A stretch of DNA of 64,000 nt, from positions 3,112,001 through 3,176,000 of the forward strand of contig NZ_CP042306.1 of NCBI RefSeq assembly GCF_007859635.1. The letters run 5' to 3'. Every line of letters begins with the position of its first letter. Position 1 is the first letter of the stretch. The position numbers were made by a program, and so were the translations under genes. A model generated the notes under the pieces. The model ran no database searches. It saw nothing but the letters and a program-made list of their open reading frames with translations, and was not told the origin of the DNA. Positions 35,923-43,335 of this stretch are shown piece by piece. The DNA is from Sphingomonas panacisoli (GTDB lineage: Bacteria > Pseudomonadota > Alphaproteobacteria > Sphingomonadales > Sphingomonadaceae).

Positions 35923-36863
35923 CCGAAGACCAACGCCGCGCCATTCCCTTCGCCGTCCGCGCCGCGCTCGCCAGCGTGGCGATGGCGTGCGGGCTGATCG
36001 CGCTCAAGGCTTATGCCGCGTGGAGCACGGGGTCGGTCGCGATGCTCGGCAGCCTGGCGGATTCTGGCCTCGACCTGCTCGCGAGCCTCGTCACGTTGTA
36101 TGGCGTCAAGCTCGCCGCCGAGCCCGCCGATCACGACCACCGCTTCGGTCACGGCAAGGCGGAGGCGCTGGCGGCGTTGTTCCAGGTCGTCCTGATCACG
36201 GTATCGGCGATCGGTATCGCCTGGCGCGCGATCTCGGCGCTCGGCAGCGACACGCCGACGCAGGGCGCCGAATTCGGCATCGGAGTGTCGGTCGTGGCGA
36301 TCCTGGCGACGATGATATTGCTCGCGTACCAGCGAAGGATCATCCGCAAGACCGGGTCGGTCGCGATCATGGCGGACAATGTCCATTACCAGTCCGACGT
36401 TTTGCTCAACGGATCGGTGATCGTCGCGCTGGCCCTCGACCAGTTCCTCGGCTGGCACCGCGCCGACCCGATCTTCGGCATCCTGATCGCGGCGTGGCTG
36501 GCGTGGGGCGCGTTCCAGGCGTCGAGCCACGCGATCGACATGCTGATGGACAAGGAATGGCCCGAGAGCCAGCGCGAGGCGTTCATCGAAGTCGCCGCGC
36601 GCCAGCCGGGGATCAAGGGCATTCACGACTTCCGCACCCGCCGCGCCGGCAGCCACGATTTCGCGCAATTCCATATGGAGGTCGCGCACGACATCACCGT
36701 GCGCGAGGCGCACGACGTCGTCGAAGGCGTCGAAAGCGCGCTGCGCCGTGCGTTCCCCAAGGTCGAGGTGCTGATCCATGTCGATCCCGAAGGGCATGTC
36801 GATACCGACAATCCGCTGGTGGAGATGGACGTGACGCCGCATTGGTTCGGGAAGCGCCTCTAG
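35919..36863 (+). CDS. Cation diffusion facilitator (FieF-like)
   Basis: A 314-residue inner-membrane metal exporter. Six helices are followed by a cytoplasmic domain. The metal sites are visible: 'LADSGLDLLASL' in helix 2 (Asp ligands), 'DHDHRFGHGKAEALAAL' after it, 'DNVHYQSDVLLNG' in helix 5, and C-terminal 'HDFRTRRAGSHDFAQFHMEV'. The pattern resembles FieF (Fe2+/Zn2+), but substrate cannot be fixed from sequence. It overlaps pdxH by 4 nt. Confidence 0.92.
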   Translation: MTEDQRRAIPFAVRAALASVAMACGLIALKAYAAWSTGSVAMLGSLADSGLDLLASLVTLYGVKLAAEPADHDHRFGHGKAEALAALFQVVLITVSAIGIAWRAISALGSDTPTQGAEFGIGVSVVAILATMILLAYQRRIIRKTGSVAIMADNVHYQSDVLLNGSVIVALALDQFLGWHRADPIFGILIAAWLAWGAFQASSHAIDMLMDKEWPESQREAFIEVAARQPGIKGIHDFRTRRAGSHDFAQFHMEVAHDITVREAHDVVEGVESALRRAFPKVEVLIHVDPEGHVDTDNPLVEMDVTPHWFGKRL

Positions 36864-36877
36864 GTACAACCAAGCTG

Positions 36878-36944
36878 CCGTTCGTGCTGAGCCTGTCGAA
36901 GCACGTGTCCTTGGCATGCCCTTCGACAAGCTCAGGGCGAACGG
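36878..36944. repeat. REP-like inverted pair, family 3
   Basis: The left arm CGTTCGTGCTGAGCCTGTCG (from 36879) and the right arm CTTCGACAAGCTCAGGGCGA (from 36921) are inverted copies that fold together. This type is common in sphingomonad intergenic DNA (recollection). It lies between the cation efflux gene and the PhzF-like gene and ends 19 nt before the latter's ATG. Confidence 0.78.
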
Positions 36945-36963
36945 ATCGAGAGGGGAGAATGAA

Positions 36964-37758
36964 ATGAGATTGCCGATCGCGCAGATCGATGCGTTCGCGA
37001 GCGCGCCGTTCACGGGCAATCCAGCGGCGGTCATGCCGCTGGCCGACTGGCTCGACGACGCGACGCTGCAAGCGATCGCGGCGGAGAACAATCTGTCGGA
37101 AACCGCCTTCATCGTCGCATCGGGGGACGAGGACGTCGATTTCGACCTGCGCTGGTTCACGCCGGCGGTCGAAGTGGTGATGTGCGGCCACGCGACCTTG
37201 GCGAGCGGGCATTTCGTGCTGTCGGCTTCGCCCGACATGGATCGCGTGCGGTTTCGGACGCGCAAAGCCGGTATGCTGGAAGTATCGCGCGCCGGCGCCG
37301 GATACGACCTCGCACTACCTGCCTGGGTGCCGAACCCGAAGCCGCTGCCGGACCAAGTCGCCGCGCTCGGTGTCGATAATGCGGTCGATACGCTCTGGCA
37401 TGAGCATCGCTATGCGCTGATCGTGCTCGAAAATGCCGATCAGGTCCGCGCGCTGACGCCGGACTTTCGCGCACTCGCGGCGGACGGCGATCTGCTGACG
37501 ATCGCGACCGCGCCGGGCGACACGACCGACATCATCAGCCGCGCCTTCGCACCGGGCGGCGGGATCGACGAGGATCCGGTGACCGGTTCCGCCCATGCCG
37601 TCGCAGTGCCCTATTGGGCCAAGCGCCTCGGCCGCGACGGCTTCACCGCGTATCAGGCAAGCAAGCGCGGCGGGCATCTGACGTGCAGACTTGATGGCGA
37701 TCGCGTCATCTTGGGCGGCAATTGCGTGACGGTGATGGAAGGGTCGTTCCTGCTTTGA
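36964..37758 (+). CDS. PhzF family isomerase/epimerase-like protein
   Basis: A 264-residue member of the PhzF family (two-domain diaminopimelate-epimerase-like fold). The catalytic Glu is in 'AENNLSETAFIV' and the conserved 'EDPVTGSAHA' anion site is intact. 'QIDAFASAPFTGNPAAVMPL' is the typical N-terminus. No phenazine genes are near, so despite the family name the substrate is unknown. I chose the ATG at 36964, preceded by GGGGAGAA; an earlier in-frame ATG lies in the palindromic repeat. Confidence 0.9.
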   Translation: MRLPIAQIDAFASAPFTGNPAAVMPLADWLDDATLQAIAAENNLSETAFIVASGDEDVDFDLRWFTPAVEVVMCGHATLASGHFVLSASPDMDRVRFRTRKAGMLEVSRAGAGYDLALPAWVPNPKPLPDQVAALGVDNAVDTLWHEHRYALIVLENADQVRALTPDFRALAADGDLLTIATAPGDTTDIISRAFAPGGGIDEDPVTGSAHAVAVPYWAKRLGRDGFTAYQASKRGGHLTCRLDGDRVILGGNCVTVMEGSFLL

Positions 37759-37831
37759 CGGCCATGCCGTAGCGTCAGCGGACGCCCGTAAAAAACTGGC
37801 GGAAAACAAGGGATTTTGCTAAGGTCGCGGC

Positions 37832-38260
37832 GTGACCGACCATGCTCTCCCGCACGACTACCCGATCCCGATCGATCCGGCGGACATCGATTTCATGGGG
37901 CACGTCAACAATGCGTCGTACCTGAAATGGGTGCAGGACGCGGTACTCAGCCATTGGCGCAAGATCGCGCCGGCCGATGCGGTGGCGAGCCTGTTATGGG
38001 TCGCGCTGAAGCACGAGATCACCTATCGCAAGCCGACCTTTCTCGACGACGAGGTGATCGCGACCGTGCTGCTCGAAAAGGTCCAGGGGGCGCGGGCTTT
38101 CTACCAGACGATCATCAAGCGCGGCGAGGACGTGCTGGCCGAGGTCAAATCGAGCTGGTGCTGCATCGACGCCGAAACGCTGCGTCCGGCGCGGCTCGCA
38201 TCGAACGTGATCGAACGCTTCTTCCCCGATCAGACGAACGGGTCGACCGCCTCGGCATAG
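37832..38260 (+). CDS. Hotdog-fold acyl-CoA thioesterase
   Basis: A 142-residue single hotdog domain of the 4-hydroxybenzoyl-CoA thioesterase/YbgC type. The active-site region is 'ADIDFMGHVNNASYLKWVQD', where the Asp normally acts in thioester hydrolysis. It starts at a GTG. The last 31 nt overlap the 3' end of the convergent glycosyltransferase gene. Substrate unknown. Confidence 0.87.
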   Translation: MTDHALPHDYPIPIDPADIDFMGHVNNASYLKWVQDAVLSHWRKIAPADAVASLLWVALKHEITYRKPTFLDDEVIATVLLEKVQGARAFYQTIIKRGEDVLAEVKSSWCCIDAETLRPARLASNVIERFFPDQTNGSTASA

Positions 38261-39411
38261 ACTGCCACCACCGCCGCCAGCGCCGCGCTCCAGGTGAAGG
38301 CGGCGGTCGCCGCGCGCGCGGCCATCGACAGCTTGCGGGTTTCGGCGGGCAACGCGATCAGCTGGCGAACCATATCGGCATAGGCACCGATATCGCCGGG
38401 CGGACACAGCACGCCGGTCGCGCCGGGTTCGATCAGTGCACGGGCGCTCGGCGCATCGGCGCTCACCACCGGCAGCCCCGCCGCCATCGCTTCCAGCACG
38501 ACGTTGCCGAACGCTTCGGTCACGCTCGGATTGACCATCACGTCGGCGCTGGCGACCGCGCGGCCGAGCTCGTCGCCGGTCAGATGCCCGGTGAAGACGG
38601 CGTCGGGCAGCGCCTTGGCGAGCCGCGCATGCGCCGGCCCCTCGCCCACCACCAGCGCGCGGGCGGGGATGCCTTGTTCCTGCAACCGCCGAACGATCGC
38701 GGCGAAATCATCGACGCCTTTTTCGAGCACCAGTCGCCCAAAGAACAACACGGCGATCTCGTTGTCGCCGATCCCAACCTCGCGCCGCCAGGGCATGTCG
38801 CGCCGCGCCGGATCGAACCGCGTGCGATCGACGCCGCGGCCCCATAGCCGCACATGCCCATCCGACCGCGCCGACGCCATCTCGTCGAGGATCGGGCGGT
38901 TGGGGACCAGGACGTAGTCGCTGCGGCCATAAAAGCGCGCGAGGTGCCGCTCTGCCCAGCCGCGAAACAGGCTGAGGCCATAATAGGAGAAATAGGTTTC
39001 GAACCGGGTGTGCAGGCTGGCGACGACGGGAATGCCGCGCGCCTTGGCCCATTTCTGCGCGGCGACGCCCAGGAAGTCGGGCGCCGAGACATGGACGATA
39101 TCGGGCGCGAATGCCGCGAGGTCCCGCCGCAGCCGGGGCGACAGGCCGATCGCCAGCTTGAATTCGGAGCGCCCTGGAATCGTCACGGCCGGCGCGTAGA
39201 CCAAGGTCCCGACCGGATCGAACGCCGGGGTCGCGGTGGTCGGCGAATAGACTCGAACTTCGGCGCCGTGGTTATCCTGCAGATACGCCGCGAGCATGTT
39301 GAGCGCTTGGTTGCAGCCGTCCTTGACGTAATTGTAATTGCCCGAGAACAAGGCGACACGCAGCGGACGGCCAGCACCGGCTATCGTTACCGTCGCATCG
39401 CCCGTCATCAT
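38230..39411 (-). CDS. Glycosyltransferase family 4-type (GT-B)
   Basis: A 393-residue GT-B glycosyltransferase. The N-terminal acceptor half opens 'RVALFSGNYNYVKDGCNQAL', and the C-terminal donor half has 'VLFFGRLVLEKGVDDF', 'GEGPAHARLAKALPDAVF' and the retaining motif 'PSVTEAFGNVVLEAMAAGLP'. This pattern is like GDP-mannose- or UDP-sugar-dependent glycolipid transferases. Acceptor and donor are unknown. No polysaccharide cluster surrounds it. The start may be either of two adjacent ATGs (39411 or 39408). Confidence 0.88.
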   Translation of the reverse strand: MMTGDATVTIAGAGRPLRVALFSGNYNYVKDGCNQALNMLAAYLQDNHGAEVRVYSPTTATPAFDPVGTLVYAPAVTIPGRSEFKLAIGLSPRLRRDLAAFAPDIVHVSAPDFLGVAAQKWAKARGIPVVASLHTRFETYFSYYGLSLFRGWAERHLARFYGRSDYVLVPNRPILDEMASARSDGHVRLWGRGVDRTRFDPARRDMPWRREVGIGDNEIAVLFFGRLVLEKGVDDFAAIVRRLQEQGIPARALVVGEGPAHARLAKALPDAVFTGHLTGDELGRAVASADVMVNPSVTEAFGNVVLEAMAAGLPVVSADAPSARALIEPGATGVLCPPGDIGAYADMVRQLIALPAETRKLSMAARAATAAFTWSAALAAVVAVYAEAVDPFV

Positions 39412-39530
39412 CGCCGCCGGTTACGCCCGCGAAGCTGTGCGCCAGATGAACGGCCGGATCGGTTCGGTTACTTACCTGAATCAAGCCGAAAACGTGCGGG
39501 TCGGAAGCGAAACGATGCTAGAGGCGCGGC

Positions 39531-39731
39531 GTGACCGACCCATCGCACCGCCAGTTATCGACCGTCGAACGGGCCTACGAACTCGCGCGCTCGGGCACGT
39601 GCCGCAGCGTCGACGATATCCGCCGCAAGCTGACCGCCGAACGCTACGAATCGGTGCAGGCGCATTTGAGCGGGGCGTCGATCAAGCGCGACCTGGTCGC
39701 CTTGTGCAAGGCGGCGACCGGCGGGCAATAA
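39531..39731 (+). CDS. Small conserved-looking protein, unknown
   Basis: A 66-residue GTG-started protein, charged and helical: 'LSTVERAYELARSGTCRSVD' then 'DIRRKLTAERYESVQAHLSG'. The first helix pair resembles a short HTH-like bundle, but this is a guess. GAGGCGCGG precedes the start and third-position GC is high, supporting real coding. Its TAA directly abuts the mnmA TGA (convergent, no gap). Divergent from the glycosyltransferase. Confidence 0.65.
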   Translation: MTDPSHRQLSTVERAYELARSGTCRSVDDIRRKLTAERYESVQAHLSGASIKRDLVALCKAATGGQ

Positions 39732-40838
39732 TCAGGCGGCGAGCGCGCTATCCGCGGCTTGCGTGTCCTCGATCCAGCCGCCCCCGAGCACACGGTCGCC
39801 GGCATAGAGCACCGCCGCCTGGCCGGGCGACACGCCATATTCGGGCATATCGAACAGCACGCGGTCGCCGACCAATCGCGCCGGGACGGGCTTGGCGAGG
39901 CTGCGCACCTTGACGCTGAGCGCACCATCGGTCGCGCCGAGCCGGTTGATGTCGCTCAGCCGCGCCGACGCCACCGCCAGCGCCGCACGGGGGCCCACCA
40001 CCACTTCGCCGCGCGTCGGATCGAGGCGGACGACGTAGAGCGGCTCCGGGCTGCCGCCTATCTCGAGGCCCCGGCGCTGGCCGATCGTGAAGTGGATCAG
40101 CCCGCGATGCTCGCCGAGCTTGCGGCCAGACAGATCGACGATGTCGCCGCCCGTTCCCGCTTCCGGCCGCAGTTTCTTGACCAGCGACGCATAATCGCCG
40201 TCGGGGACGAAGCAGATGTCCTGACTGTCCGGCTTGGCCGCGACGCCCAGGCCGAGCTCCGCCGCCAGTTCGCGCACGCGCGGCTTGGGCAGACCGCCGA
40301 GCGGGAAACGCAGGAAGTCGAGCTGATCCTGCATGGTCGCGAACAGGAAGTAGCTCTGGTCGCGCGCCGGATCGGCGGCGCGATGCAACTCCGCACCGTC
40401 CGGCCCCTCGACTCGGCGGACATAATGCCCAGTCGCCAGGCAATCCGCGCCAAGGTCGCGCGCGAGCGTGAACAGATCGGTGAATTTCGGTCCCATGTTG
40501 CAGCGGACGCAGGGAATCGGCGTACGGCCCGCGACGTAATCGTCGGCGAACTGGTCGATCACCGTTTCGCGAAACGCGCTTTCATGGTCGTGGACGTAGT
40601 GCGCAATGCCCAGCCGATCGCACACCGCGCGCGCGTCGCGAATGTCGCGGCCGGCACAGCACGATCCGGCGCGGCCGGTCGCCTCGCCGTGATCGTAGAG
40701 CTGGAGCGTGATGCCGATCGTCTCCGCGCCGCTCTTCGCCGCCAGCGCCGCGACGACCGACGAATCGACGCCGCCCGACATCGCGACGACGATGCGCTTG
40801 CCCGACAAATCGGGGCCCAATTGGAAATCCACGGTCAT
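39732..40838 (-). CDS. mnmA: tRNA-specific 2-thiouridylase
   Basis: A 368-residue enzyme that makes 2-thiouridine at the wobble base U34 of Lys, Glu and Gln tRNAs. The ATP pyrophosphatase loop is '[19 protein letters not shown]'. The two catalytic cysteines are in '[10 protein letters not shown]' and '[12 protein letters not shown]', and the C-terminal domain includes '[13 protein letters not shown]'. It is a single gene; the sulfur relay genes are not present. Confidence 0.96.
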   Translation of the reverse strand: MTVDFQLGPDLSGKRIVVAMSGGVDSSVVAALAAKSGAETIGITLQLYDHGEATGRAGSCCAGRDIRDARAVCDRLGIAHYVHDHESAFRETVIDQFADDYVAGRTPIPCVRCNMGPKFTDLFTLARDLGADCLATGHYVRRVEGPDGAELHRAADPARDQSYFLFATMQDQLDFLRFPLGGLPKPRVRELAAELGLGVAAKPDSQDICFVPDGDYASLVKKLRPEAGTGGDIVDLSGRKLGEHRGLIHFTIGQRRGLEIGGSPEPLYVVRLDPTRGEVVVGPRAALAVASARLSDINRLGATDGALSVKVRSLAKPVPARLVGDRVLFDMPEYGVSPGQAAVLYAGDRVLGGGWIEDTQAADSALAA

Positions 40839-40894
40839 GGTGATGCTGGGTCAATAGTGATGCCGCGCGCGCTTGCCTAGCGGTGGGCAGGGTT

Positions 40895-40917
40895 TGTTAG
40901 GGCACGCTAACAGACTC
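40895..40917. promoter_or_regulatory. Inverted repeat plus GANTC site near mnmA
   Basis: TGTTAG (40895-40900) and CTAACA (40907-40912) form a perfect 6-bp inverted repeat with a 6-bp spacer, followed at once by GACTC (40913-40917). It lies in the divergent region between mnmA (starts 40838) and the small gene at 40992. It could be an operator for either gene. Confidence 0.35.
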
Positions 40918-40991
40918 TAACCTGCATCTTTACCGGGCTTTAGGCTCGTCTCGCTACACAGTCGGTCTGTTTGACGAACGACGAGTGACGC

Positions 40992-41219
40992 GTGGACCTG
41001 AGCTATCTCCGATTCGAGCACGATGCGTCGGTGGCGGTATTGCCGCCCGACCTCGCCGTGCTGCTGGTCGGGGTGGCGGCGCGCCAGGCGGCCTCGCCGA
41101 CCGCGATCGCCCATGCGCAAGTCGCGCCGGCGGTGATCGCCGACCTGCCGTTCCGTCCCGCATCGGGCGCGTTCGACGAGGGTCAGGCCGTGCGGATCGA
41201 GCGGTGGAGTCAAGAATGA
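40992..41219 (+). CDS. Small protein upstream of sciP, unknown
   Basis: A 75-residue GTG-started reading frame: 'MDLSYLRFEHDASVAVLPPD' then an Ala/Val-rich, weakly hydrophobic stretch, ending 'GQAVRIERWSQE'. No recognisable domain. Third codon positions are GC-rich, which favours coding, but the ribosome site is poor. It is 105 bp upstream of sciP on the same strand. Confidence 0.45.
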   Translation: MDLSYLRFEHDASVAVLPPDLAVLLVGVAARQAASPTAIAHAQVAPAVIADLPFRPASGAFDEGQAVRIERWSQE

Positions 41220-41324
41220 AGGGCGCGTTTACCTAGCCGCTTCAAGGGATGTTCAAGTCCGGCCGCTAACGGTCGTTATTGGTAATAATGTTTGGGGTCC
41301 CCCCGACCCAAATCGAGGTAGCGA

Positions 41325-41624
41325 ATGATCGAGAACCAGAAAATACGGCCAGCTAAAGTCATCGGTCCGCTCGGCGAGCCGCTGACCCTCGATACGTTGC
41401 CGCCGCCCGAAACCACGCGTTGGGTCGTGCGCCGCAAGGCCGAAGTGGTCGCCGCGGTCAATGGCGGACTGCTGTCGGTGGACGAAGTCTGCGACCGCTA
41501 CAGCCTGACCGTCGAGGAATTCGCCGGCTGGCAGCGCGCGATCGATCGTTCGGGCATGCCGGGGCTGCGCGTGACGCGCATTCAGCACTATAAGAGCCTT
41601 TACGAGCGTCAGCAAAAGTACTGA
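41325..41624 (+). CDS. sciP: SciP, CtrA inhibitor (DUF1153)
   Basis: A 99-residue helix-turn-helix protein of the DUF1153 family. 'KVIGPLGEPLTLDTLPPPET' followed by 'RWVVRRKAEVVAAVNGGLLS' and 'YSLTVEEFAGWQRAIDRSG' match Caulobacter SciP, which binds CtrA-activated promoters and blocks RNA polymerase recruitment in swarmer cells. It is a chromosomal single gene. GAGGTAGCG precedes the ATG. With ccrM in the same window it supports a CtrA/CcrM cell-cycle circuit in this organism. Confidence 0.93.
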   Translation: MIENQKIRPAKVIGPLGEPLTLDTLPPPETTRWVVRRKAEVVAAVNGGLLSVDEVCDRYSLTVEEFAGWQRAIDRSGMPGLRVTRIQHYKSLYERQQKY

Positions 41625-41728
41625 TCCATATCAGTCGTTCGGAACGCTGACGGAACAAAATTTCCGACAAAGAGTCGTATCCTGTCGTAACAATCCGGCG
41701 AATGCCGGACGCGTAACAGGAGGTCGCA

Positions 41729-41983
41729 ATGGTCGGAATTATCATTTGGTTGGTCGTGGGTGGCGTGGCCGGTTGGCTCGCCAGCGTCGTTATGCGCACG
41801 GACGGCCAGCAGGGTCTGCTGCTCAACGTCATCGTCGGCATCGTCGGCGCGGTCATCGCCAACCTGATCTTCGGTGTCGGGATCAACGAAGCCATTACCG
41901 TGATGACGTTCGTCTATTCGGTGATCGGTGCGATCATCTTGCTGGCGGTGCTCAACCTGATCAATCGCGGCCGCGTCCGCTAA
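41729..41983 (+). CDS. GlsB/YeaQ/YmgE-type stress membrane protein
   Basis: An 84-residue protein with three hydrophobic helices ('IIIWLVVGGVAGWLASVVM', 'LLLNVIVGIVGAVIANLIFG', 'VYSVIGAIILLAVLNLINRG'). This is the transglycosylase-associated/YeaQ family, small inner-membrane proteins often induced by general stress. GGAGG precedes the ATG, and a strong terminator follows the stop. A second, more divergent family member lies at 42837. Confidence 0.88.
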   Translation: MVGIIIWLVVGGVAGWLASVVMRTDGQQGLLLNVIVGIVGAVIANLIFGVGINEAITVMTFVYSVIGAIILLAVLNLINRGRVR

Positions 41984-42004
41984 TCGGGTCAGCCGAGAAA
42001 ATCA

Positions 42005-42037
42005 GGGGCCGCTCCCAGCCGGGAGCGGCCCCTTTTT
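42005..42037 (+). terminator. Rho-independent terminator after the GlsB-type gene
   Basis: A perfect 12-bp stem, GGGGCCGCTCCC (42005-42016) with GGGAGCGGCCCC (42021-42032), closed by loop AGCC and followed by TTTTT. It starts 21 nt after the stop codon. The SIMPL gene ends 5 nt beyond, so the hairpin may also stop traffic from that side, though the T tract is weaker there. Confidence 0.92.
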
Positions 42038-42041
42038 CGTG

Positions 42042-42758
42042 TCACTTGAGCAGGAAGCGAACCGATACCGATGCGGTCACGTCGGTTTCGCCCGGCGCGA
42101 TCGTGGTGTCGGCGGAGGCTTGAGCCTTGGCACGCGCCATATAAAGCACCGGCGGTTGCGGCCCCGCCACCTCGCCGCCTTCGCTGATCGACACGATGCG
42201 CACGACGGTCAGCCCAGCGGCCTTCGCATAGAGCTCGGCCCGCGCCCTCGCGCGCTTGACCGCATCGACGCGCGCTTCGTCGAGCGCCGCATCGGGCTGG
42301 TCGAGCGACAGGTTGGGCCCGTCGATCTGATTTGCACCCTGCGCCACCAGCGCATCGAGGATCGACCCCGACTTCGCGATGTCGCGGAAGCGGACCGACA
42401 CCGTGTTCGACGCTTGGTATCCGGTGATCGCCGGCGGCTGATTGTTCTCGTAGCGATATTGCGGCTGGAGCGAGACGTTCGAGGTCGCGATGTCGCGCGG
42501 CTGGACGCCCGCAGCCTTCAGCGCGGCGAGCACCCCGGTCATGCGTTTGGCGTTATCGGCGAGCGCCTGCGCGGCGGTGGCGCTTTGCGTCACCACGCCG
42601 GCCCGGATCGTCGCAATGTCGGGGACGCGGGTCGTCTTACCGGTCGCGCTGACGTCCAGGATCGTGCCGTCGGGGATCACGGCCGCAACCTGCGCCGCGG
42701 CGGGCAGCGTGGCAAGCGGTGACAGCGTCAGCAACAAAGCGGTGGCGAACAGGCGCAT
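42042..42758 (-). CDS. SIMPL (DUF541) periplasmic protein
   Basis: A 238-residue protein from the ATG at 42758 (GGAGAG upstream) with signal peptide 'MRLFATALLLTLSPLATLPA'. The mature part is a SIMPL/DUF541 domain: 'ILDVSATGKTTRVPDIATIR', 'NVSLQPQYRYENNQPPAITG' and 'AVKRARARAELYAKAAGLTV' are characteristic. Members form oligomeric periplasmic or outer-surface assemblies (as BP26 in Brucella), with stress-protection roles suggested in E. coli YggE. Confidence 0.9.
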   Translation of the reverse strand: MRLFATALLLTLSPLATLPAAAQVAAVIPDGTILDVSATGKTTRVPDIATIRAGVVTQSATAAQALADNAKRMTGVLAALKAAGVQPRDIATSNVSLQPQYRYENNQPPAITGYQASNTVSVRFRDIAKSGSILDALVAQGANQIDGPNLSLDQPDAALDEARVDAVKRARARAELYAKAAGLTVVRIVSISEGGEVAGPQPPVLYMARAKAQASADTTIAPGETDVTASVSVRFLLK

Positions 42759-42836
42759 TCTACTCTCCAAAGGCAGACGAAAAGGTCCGTCGCGAACCCA
42801 TTGGCATCGCGACCTGCAACGCAGGATGAACGGCGG

Positions 42837-43100
42837 TCATCGGGATTGCCGGTTCTTCAGCCACCGATGGACCGCCAGCGCCGCTATCGCACCGAGCGAT
42901 GCCGCGGCATCATTTCGCCACGTCCCGGTCGTCGTCCATCGCATCGTTTCCGCGACGAAGCCGGCAAGCAGCGCTCCGGCTATCCCGGTCAAGATAATTG
43001 CCATCCAGCCACCCGGTTTCCGTCCGGGCGCGGTCAGTTTTCCGATTACGCCAACCACAAGGCCGATCGCCAGCCACGCCAGGATCGATCGTTCGGGCAT
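42837..43100 (-). CDS. GlsB/YeaQ-like membrane protein, second copy
   Basis: An 87-residue protein with hydrophobic helices; 'LAWLAIGLVVGVIGKLTAPG' and 'GGWMAIILTGIAGALLAGFV' match the transglycosylase-associated family. The C-terminal third ('WRNDAAASLGAIAALAVHRW') ends in a basic tail. I chose the ATG at 43100 because GGGAGGGAGA lies directly upstream; a start 22 codons earlier would add a charged non-family segment. Two GANTC sites lie just upstream. Confidence 0.78.
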   Translation of the reverse strand: MPERSILAWLAIGLVVGVIGKLTAPGRKPGGWMAIILTGIAGALLAGFVAETMRWTTTGTWRNDAAASLGAIAALAVHRWLKNRQSR

Positions 43101-43122
43101 CGGATTTCTCCCTCCCAGGGCC

Positions 43123-43139
43123 GAGTCCTTGTTCGACTC
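43123..43139. promoter_or_regulatory. Paired GANTC sites upstream of the second GlsB-like gene
   Basis: GAGTC (43123-43127) and GACTC (43135-43139) are 7 bp apart, 23 bp upstream of the start codon at 43100. This is the fourth GANTC grouping noticed in promoter regions of this window. Confidence 0.35.
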
Positions 43140-43259
43140 CGCTGCCTGATCCTCTGCCTTAGGCAATAATGTTGCAATCGTTTCTTCCCCGAAACGGGCG
43201 TGGCGGGTTGCGATTCATGGCCGAAAAGCGCAAAGGAGCGCCATTCGGCACCGAGCCTC

Positions 43260-43286
43260 TTGAGGTCGGTGCTTTATTTGTATAAC
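43260..43286 (+). promoter_or_regulatory. Candidate promoter for the RND efflux operon
   Basis: TTGAGG (43260-43265), a 15-bp spacer and TATAAC (43281-43286) resemble housekeeping sigma-70 elements, about 50 bp before the adaptor gene. The spacer is shorter than the ideal 17 bp, so this is a weak prediction. The segment is locally AT-rich. Confidence 0.35.
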
Positions 43287-43335
43287 ACAGCTCCACCGGG
43301 GTCCGAGAAACCTCGATAAACGAGTATACGGGGAC

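Noticed and set aside
36916..36963. Earlier start for the PhzF-like protein
   Set aside because: The extra 16 residues ('MPFDKLRANGSRGENE') are translated repeat sequence; the ATG at 36964 has the ribosome site and the family N-terminus.
41641..41679. EcfG-type general stress promoter before the GlsB-like gene
   Set aside because: Two GGAAC motifs are present, but no CGTT at 16-17 bp spacing; the nearest CGTA is 19 bp away.
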